DNA from: Branchiostoma lanceolatum
Lineage: Eukaryota > Chordata > Leptocardii > Amphioxiformes > Branchiostomatidae
Assembly: GCF_035083965.1 (NCBI RefSeq)
Contig: NC_089729.1
Location: 18,339,964-18,403,963 of the forward strand
Direction of reading: 5' to 3'
DNA length: 64,000 nt
Of the stretch, positions 56,849 to 64,000 are shown piece by piece. Made by a program: the position numbers and the translations under genes. Below the pieces are notes generated by a model. The model was not told the DNA's origin. It did not search any database and saw nothing but the letters and a program-made list of their open reading frames with translations. Each line of letters opens with the position of its first letter. Position 1 is the first letter of the stretch.

Positions 56849-57890
56849 GTGGAAAATCAATTTCCTTGTGACAAAGATGGCTTTCGACGTTTCGGTACCT
56901 ACTCAGCAACCTCCCCCATCATCTGGATGGACTATACTAATCCTTGCTGCGTGGTGGGTTTGCGACAAGGATGTTGTCTCGTGAGTAAGTCAATTCCTAA
57001 TAAAGCAGTCGTTCAAAAGATACTGAAACGTCGGCCAGATAAATTCCGGTAGGTTATCATCAGTTCGTGAATAGTCAGGGTAAAATGAATAGAGCGTCAT
57101 CTGGCACCAGAGCGAGACAAGTCAGGGTAAAGTCTTATAATAATGGTGTTAAAGGCAAAGCTAACAGACGTGGTAAGGTTGCGCTGCCTAGTGAATTTGT
57201 TACAGTTGTCACGAGAAAGGAGACTTTGCTAGAGATTGTAAAAGTGATGGGGAAAACCGATGTATAGGTGTAAGTGGTAGAATTGCGAAATGCAGGACAT
57301 CCCCGGTCGGGACGCCGACGCGACTTGTGTTTGAGTTAAACTTGTATCATTTCTTTTTTTTTGGGGGGGGGGGTGTATGAGCAACACAAGAGAGATGTTC
57401 CACGCTATGAGTTTGGTAAGTAAACGGAAGACAGGTGTACGGATTTCGGGTAGTGTTAGAAAGGAGATCGAACACTGGGGATTGACAACCACGGTCAGGG
57501 GTATGTTTGTAGACCACGTAGCTGTTGACAGCAGGTTAAAGCAGATTATGATTAAGCATAGTGAATCAGCATATGATACGCAAAAAACAGCTATGAGCAA
57601 ATTGATCAAAGATGTCTTGAAAACGCTGGTCCCACCGAAGGCGTAAGGTACAGCAACCCCATCAGATATGGTAAGATTTTTGACATGGAAAGACCAGAAA
57701 GGTAGAAGAAAAGTCCATCCTTCACGGCTGCAGGGCGGGGTGTGCTATAGCTCTACACATGGCGGGAGCATCCGAACAAGAGGTGATGGAGCATGTGGGA
57801 TGGTTCACTAAGGAAACAGCGGCCCATTATATAAAAGTCGGAAGGGTGATGAAACCCGGGGGAGGGCGGCATCAAGGTTAGCCTCGACAG
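56849..57890 (+). pseudogene. Tyrosine-recombinase element relic (Crypton/DIRS type)
   Basis: 57377-57646 encodes a helical N-terminal region (SAYDTQKTAMSKLIKDVLK). After a stop, TPSDMVRFLTWKDQKGRRKV follows, as in the N-terminal core-binding domains of invertebrate Crypton/DIRS-like recombinases. After a frameshift and apparent internal deletion comes CAIALHMAGASEQEVMEHVG, continuing WFTKETAAHYIKVGRVMKP. That segment fits the C-terminal catalytic box of tyrosine recombinases (H..W....T..HY). ORFs at 56849-57267 may belong to the same element but are not recognised. Confidence 0.5.
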
Positions 57891-58344
57891 GCGTGAGGCA
57901 GGCTGTAGAACTATATGAAGGAAATAATAATGAGTTGAAATGCAATGTGCAATGTGCTAGACACCGTCACCTGTCTCAGCAAGGCGTTTCGTAGTTTCAT
58001 CACTAATATAATCCATGTATGTAATCATAATTTTTAGCTGGTTTTTGCTTGGTCTGAAAAATACCTCATTACAGCAAGATTACGCTGCATCCGGTGTATT
58101 CATGTAGCTATATATGTAATTATTGTAATATGCTGTTTTGTATTCTTGATATTGTCTTAAAATTTGTGGGAGGGCAACATGTGAGGGTGTTTACATACCT
58201 GTTCCCCCTTTCTTTTATCAAACTTGTTTATGAATTGTGTGTCGTACATTTTTATGATCGTTGCATACATTATATTGTTCTCTAGCCCGCCACCAGCTCC
58301 ACAATGTCAGCGCTACTGGTCATGCAAGGTGAAGGAGGGGTATT

Positions 58345-59790
58345 CTCAAGTTTCAGGAGTTCAGGGACAGCCTAGTCGTCAACAACGGGGACACGTACTT
58401 CAAAGGTGAGAAAATCAAGAGCACGAGACCGATGAGACTGTCCGTCGATGGTGTGAGGCAACACTTTGTGGACAACCTCGTCGAAAAAAATGACAGGTTT
58501 CCTGAAATCGGGCTATTCAAGGCCTTTCCAGACGGGGGAGGGGGCTAAAAGTGTCGGCGCCGACTTTGACATAGTATAACTGCCGAACGACATATGCTAG
58601 GACAGCCAAACTTGGTGACTTGTCCTAAAATTTTGTAGGCAACAATATCATGATAATGTTAAAGTTTATCTTTTTTCGTGTTGCCATGTCAACGGGTTTC
58701 TGGAAGGCATTTTATGAAAAAATCACTGATTTTTTTTAAAACAATGATATTTCTTAGGTTTTCTTGCTCAATCACACTAGTTATCCTACATGTATAGCAT
58801 CATATGCAATTAGATGTAACTTTCATGATTCAATATTTATAATTTATGCTAATTTGATGACGTAATCGGTCAAAATCCAAGATGGCGGACCATTACACTA
58901 TTTAAGGTATCAACCGGCCTTTTCGCCTTCAAAATCGTCATTACGTGACATTTTCTTTACCAGAAACATTTAGATTAACGTTTCTAGTCTATCTTTAGTG
59001 TTAATTGGGGTCATAAGTCGAAAAAAAGTATTTTTGAAAATTTCAAAATTGCCGATCCAAGATGGCGGGTCAAAAGGGGTCGCTCACAATACGTGACGTC
59101 ATTTAATGACGTCATTTTGACGTCAACGTAGTAACGAATTACGTAATATGTCTTGGTATACCTTATAATCAACAATACATACTATTTTGTTTAATACCTT
59201 TAAATATTACGGGAATTCCCTATTAAGCCAATAAAATAACATCAATGACGTCATAATTACGTCATTATTACGTAATATTACGTCAAATCGTCACCACAAT
59301 TCTAGGAATTATAAAACTTGACATCAACATCACTCCCTACAAATTTAAGAAGGATACATCATACCGTTTGGAAGTTATGAGGGGGGGCCGAATGAGCACC
59401 CCCCCCCCCCACCGTCCCAGATATCCCAAAAAAGCCCAGTCTGGATAGGGTTTAGGATCCTTGATAGTCACTTTCAGCAGACAACATGGAGCGGGCCCGT
59501 TTCTGTCAGGAAGAGCTGCAATCCATTCTGGAACACATGTCAACCGCGGAATGGGGACCTGCTATCAAGTAAGAAGAATCAGGCATGGGGTGGCCGACAT
59601 CTAAAGAAATCGTGCATGCCAACTACCCGAACCCCAACCTTCCAGAACTTGATGAAGGTCATGACCGCACGCCATGCTGGCTACCTGCGAGAAACCACGA
59701 AGCTACTGATTGCCATGGCCGTCATCCGGATGAGTTCGGTGCCCTGCTAACGAGGAGTCAGCATGTAGAGTTGTTAAAGTACCCCGCGAA
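58345..59790 (+). pseudogene. hAT-like transposase relic interrupted by the piggyBac-like MITE
   Basis: 58356-58521 reads EFRDSLVVNNGDTYFKGEKI ... VRQHFVDNLVEKNDRFPEIG, LFKAF. The frame resumes after the MITE as FRILDSHFQQT and, with frame changes, gives LRETTKLLIAMAVIRMSSVP, C*RGVSM. The last part resembles the hAT C-terminal dimerisation motif (hydrophobic helix, SS.PCERGFS). Several stops and shifts: dead. Confidence 0.5.
58522..59450. mobile_element. piggyBac-like MITE, second copy with eroded 5' end
   Basis: Collinear with 35159-36082 over the whole length (CTAAAAGTG.CCGCGGC/GGCGCC start, AAAATCCAAGATGGCGGAC, the TGACGTCA cluster). It ends in CCCAGTCTGGATAGGG; the left end has lost the first bases. 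It interrupts the hAT-like relic and the reading frame resumes directly after it. Confidence 0.75.
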
Positions 59791-59879
59791 TTTATGTTAC
59801 CCAACGTTACACATTAAGGGGCGAACAGAAAAGCCACCGTCTTCTAGAAATCACGGAAACCACAAATTATGAAAAAAAG

Positions 59880-61190
59880 GGAGGGGGGCTTGATTTTCTA
59901 TTCATCGCAACCATTATAACTAGTCATTTTCTATTTCTTACAAGCATATATAAAATGCCCTTTCTCTGCATGATAAAGTTTATTTGCAAATCAGGCTAAT
60001 TGTAGGTACATGGTAGACACATAATAAGAGACATAACGTTACATGTGACACGGATAGTGAATTGAATATTTAATCAGAAAATACTAAAAAAAACCAATAG
60101 TGGTAAATGATCGATGGGAATTTCACTCTCGCGGCATTAAGAAGCCAAGTTAAGGTGAAGATTATCATGAATGAATCATACATATCAGAGCCTCATTAAC
60201 ATAACTTATGAGGAAATTCCTACAATAGGCTTCTTACTGGACACTATGCCCCAGCGCGGGCTGAGGATGTATATATATGTATATATATTTATAATGCAGG
60301 TCATGTAAACAGTTAAGTTTTTTATTCAACCTTAATAAGTTTGTTTATAACAAAATGTGTACATCATGTAGAAAATCGGAAATACAATATAAAAATGTAA
60401 ATAAATAACAACGTTCAAAGCTAACGGTGGTGACTGTTAAACATTACAGAATCGAACAGGAAAGTGTTCCATACATTGTCATACATCAGGTCTCTGTCAC
60501 TGTCGTTATGTTTTATCTATGATTTGTAAACATCAATTGTTGCCACATAGCACAGTAATTACTTTGTTCACAGTAACATTGACCTCCGGATTATGATTGA
60601 GTCCAAGGAATATCAACAATTTGGTTATCTTAACACTAGTACCTTTATGATTCAACATGTTCACAACTTTTTTTTCAGAAGTTTCCAAGCCTTTTACATT
60701 TAACAAACATGTGTATTTAGGTCTCTTTCATGACACAATCCACACATTGGGCTATATATATCGCCCACCTGGTTTGTAATTTGTCATTTGAATATTTTTC
60801 CTTTACAGGGTAGGATATTATACAAGAGTTTAAAATTAGTTTTGTTTTTCTTAACATTTACAATTAAACTGTACATGTAAATTACATTTACATGTAAACA
60901 GATACACTGCACCAAAAACTGAACCACTGCTTGGTACATGTAAAGACACATCTACTATGTCCATCAAAATGTGTATGATATGGAATAAAGTTTTATTCTA
61001 TTCATATTCAGTTACAGCACAATTTCATCATCACTTTCAACTTACAATACTGCAATGTAAAACCTTTGTTGCCCAAATAATATCACCATGTATTTTTATT
61101 ACTAATCTTATGTCAAGTCTAGTTTAGAAATATCCAATTTATACTATCATATAATTTAAAAGTATATTGTTTACATTTGTTTTGTCTCAA
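59880..61190. other. AT-rich stretch, nothing recognised
   Basis: Homopolymer- and TA-rich with a GTATATATAT run near 60270. No exon-like signals were found. Confidence 0.5.
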
Positions 61191-61192
61191 AC

Positions 61193-61492
61193 TTGCTTGA
61201 GAAACCAAGGCAAGGTGACATTTCCGTTGCCACGATTTTGAACTCCGCGGTGCATTCTCCCTCGAGTCTTGACAAAAAGGTTGCTGTGCAAAATCTACAA
61301 AACACAGTACCAGAATCTACGAGACGGCTGTTGAGCTCGATGTTATGCCGATGGTCGCCGGGACTGGCTCACTCAGGCAGCCTCGAGCTCTTCTCACAAC
61401 ATTCTCACGGCGGGACAGAAATCATTCATTCCGGGCAAGGTTCAGATAACAGGTACATCAGAATTGTAGTGACGCCACACAGCCAGAACTAA
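61193..61492. other. Locally GC-richer block of unknown nature
   Basis: About 300 bases with more GC than either flank, and an open frame of 99 codons without a recognisable domain. It could be an exon, a promoter or part of the adjoining repeat. It abuts the GACGGATAC repeat. Confidence 0.3.
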
Positions 61493-61509
61493 ATGCTTAT
61501 CCATTCACT

Positions 61510-61950
61510 GCACGAAATGGCCTCGTTTCCCGGCGTATACGTACCGGGATTTTTCTGTATTTTTGTCGGATACTGACGGATACTGACGGATACATGCGGA
61601 TTCGTGTAACGTATCCGACTATTTCCGCACCGGTATATGGAATATTTCCTGAAGAATCCGAAAGTAAGCGATTTTCGACGAATACGGAGCCGTACACTGT
61701 ACGGAAATGCCACCGATCCTGACGGATACGAACAGGAATTTTTCTGTATTTTTGGCGGATACTGACGGATACATGCGGATTCGTGTAACGTATCCGACTA
61801 TTTCCGCACCGGTATATGGAATATTTCCTGAAGAATCCGAAAGTTAGGTTTTTTCGACGAATACGGAGCCGTACACTGTACGGAAATGCCACAGATCCTG
61901 ACGGATGCGTACAGGGATTTTTCTGTATTTTTGGCGGATACTTTATTTTA
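61510..61950. repeat. GACGGATAC minisatellite-like tandem repeat, left block
   Basis: Units of about 185-190 bp containing CCGCACCGGTATATGGAATA, GAATACGGAGCCGTACACTG and (TGACGGATAC)n recur at least twice. The minus strand gives long shadow ORFs by virtue of the repeat. Related units continue at 62785-63130. Confidence 0.8.
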
Positions 61951-62787
61951 TTTATTTATTTATTTCTGTATTCTTTTACTAGGGTAGCTCCCTCAGTGGC
62001 TTCGCACTGATTTTCAGGGAGGCCCTAGATACACATATACAAACATACAAACAATACACTGATATATACATAACATTTGTGCGTCATAACAAAATCATAT
62101 CCGTACTCATAGTCCATATCGTGCCAGGTCGTAAGGATTGAAGGTCAGAGGTCACACAATTCTTTTGCACAGAGTTTTGAAAGATTGTGTGGATGAAGTG
62201 TTTTTGACATATACCGGTAATGTATTCCAATTTTCTGCCCCCCTGTATGCAAATGTCCGTTTCCCCGATTCCAATTTAACCTTTGGCAGACGTAAGGTGA
62301 GATTTGAACTGTGACGTGTTGTGTAAGTGTGAGACTCAGACGTTCTGCTAAAGGAGCTAAGGTACTCTGGTAGCAGATTATGCAATGACTTGTGCACAGT
62401 TTGCAACAGGTGCATCCTACGACGCGAAGCTAGGTCTTTCCAACCAAGAGCGGAAATGTGTTCGCCGTCGACATGAGATCTAAATGACAGTCCAAGTATC
62501 AATCTTACAACACGATTTTGGTACTTTTGTAGCTTATCGGACAAAACTTTCCCACAATTTCCCCACACCACATCACAATAATCAAGTTTTGGCAGAATTA
62601 AACAGTTGTACAACATGGCCAGTGTATTTCGTGGCAAAATGGCGACAAGACGTCGGAGAACACCCATCCTTGCAGAGACGGCATTGGTCATTTTCTCCAC
62701 GTGAAATTGCCATGTCAAGCATGCGTCTAGCCAGACACCCAGATACTTGAAAGAAGGTACAACTTCAATGTAGATTCCAGATAGATA
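61938..62787 (-). pseudogene. 5'-truncated LINE (CR1/jockey-like) reverse-transcriptase C-terminus
   Basis: Minus-strand frame: SFKYLGVWLDACLTWQFHVE, LPKLDYCDVVWGNCGKVLSD, LQKYQNRVVRLILGLSFRSH, ENWNTLPVYVKNTSS, ending FKTLCKRIV with a stop near 62152. This is the well-known C-terminal region of non-LTR RTs after the polymerase domain. The 3' UTR ends in a (TAAA)n tail at about 61940-61962. It is uninterrupted for over 200 codons, so young. It sits inside the GACGGATAC repeat. Confidence 0.85.
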
Positions 62788-63130
62788 TGTAGTTACTGAC
62801 GGATACTGACGAATCCAAGCTAACGGATCCGAAAATTTCCGCACCGGGATCGGGAATATTTCCGGACAATCCGAAAATGAGGTTTTTTCGACGGATATGG
62901 AGCCGTACACTGTACGGAAATGCCAGAGATCCTGACGGATACGTACAGGAATTTTATTGTATTTTCTAAAAGAAAATTGCGGATACTTACGGATACAAGC
63001 GGACTGTGATCCGGAACCTCAGATCCGGAGGAATACAAAAAAAATTTCGACGGATATGGGGCCGTACATTGCACGAAATTGCCCAAGATCCTGACAGATA
63101 CGTACAGTATGTATTTGCCACGGATACAGA
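62785..63130. repeat. GACGGATAC repeat, right block
   Basis: TACTGACGGATACTGACG, CCGCACCGGGATCGGGAATA, GGATATGGAGCCGTACACTG and TCCTGACGGATACGTACAG repeat the units seen at 61510-61950, with more divergence to the right. Confidence 0.75.
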
Positions 63131-63712
63131 CTGATCCAACATACAGACTTTCTACAATCTTTGACATATTGTGACTCTGAATATGTTTGTATTTGCCACG
63201 AATATGTACAAATCAAACACACAAAGTTTGATAGAATGGTTGATTATTCATAAATACGCGTGCATTCTTAATTTAACGATACCCAAAACATTATTATTCA
63301 ATGACAGGAAGTTTTGGGAAAGCCTGAAGGTAACGTTATTTCATATTTCAACATATATGCATTTCTAAGTTCAAAAACTATCAAATACAATACGGAAGCT
63401 CTATGTGGCTAAATTCGTTTAAGACAGGCCGAGGGACATCCACATACTCAAAGCACCTCTGCATATGCAGGTTAATGTCGGTAAATTGGGGTTGTGTAAG
63501 CACAATTGTTATAAAATGTATTACAATTAACAACCATCACATCATGGTGGTAATATTTACTGCTGTATAGTGCACTTGGACCAAATATTTCTACATGTTC
63601 TACATATTCTACTCAAGTAATGAAAGCCTCTGTGGCCAGCTCTTCGTCTAAAAGATATCAGATACAATTAATTTCAAATACAGAGATTGAAAATAGAAAC
63701 TTCAAAGTAACA

Positions 63713-63930
63713 TTATACTGTCTGAAAAACTCCCATGATGACATGCCACATTTTACACGTAAGCAGTATATGCCGTGGAACTGCATGTGTATAATCGTCC
63801 TCTCCCCATTCTCTGACTACATCTGAGTTCACTTCTTCCATGCACTCTTGGTAAGGTACAGGCAAGGCTGATTTCTTCTGTATCTGCATGTTGGACTCAG
63901 CTTGGAGTTCATCTTGTGATGAACCAGTTC
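63713..63930 (-). CDS. Possible terminal exon of a minus-strand gene beyond the window
   Basis: After an acceptor ATATAG (63936-63931), a phase-1 frame of about 72 codons runs TGSSQDELQAESNMQIQKKS, ALPVPYQECMEEVNSDVVRE, WGEDDYTHAVPRHI to a TAA at 63715-63713. The composition is protein-like, but there is no domain I recognise and no supporting second exon. Confidence 0.3.
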
Positions 63931-64000
63931 CTATATGTTAAAACCAAATGATGAATAAATATCAATTCACATACTTAGTATTTAAGTAACATGTCACATG

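Noticed and set aside
61489-61892. Minus-strand ORFs of 74 and 131 codons
   Set aside because: Their peptides repeat themselves exactly because the DNA is a tandem repeat; no sign of a protein-coding gene.
1-64000. CRISPR arrays, bacterial operons, ribosome binding sites, rRNA genes
   Set aside because: None seen. Spliced genes and retroelements show the window is eukaryotic, and the repeats have no regular spacer structure.

Overview
This is eukaryotic nuclear DNA. It has compact, mostly phase-1 exons with GT-AG introns, AT-rich introns full of mobile elements, and genes built from EGF, CCP (sushi), HYR, Ig and GCC2/GCC3 modules. That repertoire, with Penelope-like, piggyBac-like, hAT-like, tyrosine-recombinase and non-LTR relics, suggests an invertebrate deuterostome. 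A lancelet (Branchiostoma-like) genome is my best guess. This is inference; no species marker was checked.

Layout. (1) 1-5.9 kb: a predicted signal-peptide exon of a minus-strand gene, a transposon relic and a degenerate tandem duplication with a SINE. (2) 5.9-22.2 kb, minus strand: gene A, about 24 exons, a giant single-pass membrane protein of about 2,700 residues. Order: signal peptide, EMI, EGF, seven calcium-binding EGFs, two CCPs, EGF, a long unrecognised region, a coiled-coil/Cys-rich/coiled-coil module, two Ig domains, five GCC2/GCC3 repeats, TM and a short tail. (3) 22.8-37.5 kb, plus strand: gene B, 28 exons with phases that sum exactly to 1,836 residues. Order: signal peptide, two YWTD/EGF blocks, nine CCPs and four HYRs interspersed, an unrecognised 172-residue domain, GCC2/GCC3, TM and tail. 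A and B are head to head about 0.6 kb apart and end alike, so they may be related and co-regulated cell-surface or matrix receptors.

(4) 37.5-43.3 kb: non-LTR retrotransposon remnants and an LRR pseudogene. (5) 43.3-53.5 kb, plus strand: gene C, five coding exons encoding 175 residues that end in a barrier-to-autointegration-factor (BAF)-like domain. Its 5' leader/promoter is duplicated. Its second intron carries an almost intact Penelope-like element with 194-bp inverted repeats, each containing a hammerhead-ribozyme-like motif. (6) 53.5-64 kb: a decayed cytochrome P450 on the minus strand, a tyrosine-recombinase relic, a hAT-like relic interrupted by a piggyBac-like MITE, tandem repeats holding a truncated LINE, and a possible terminal exon of another minus-strand gene.

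Exon boundaries were read by eye from splice consensus plus reading-frame phase. Within genes A (from EMI to TM), B and C every junction is in frame, which is the strongest support for the models.
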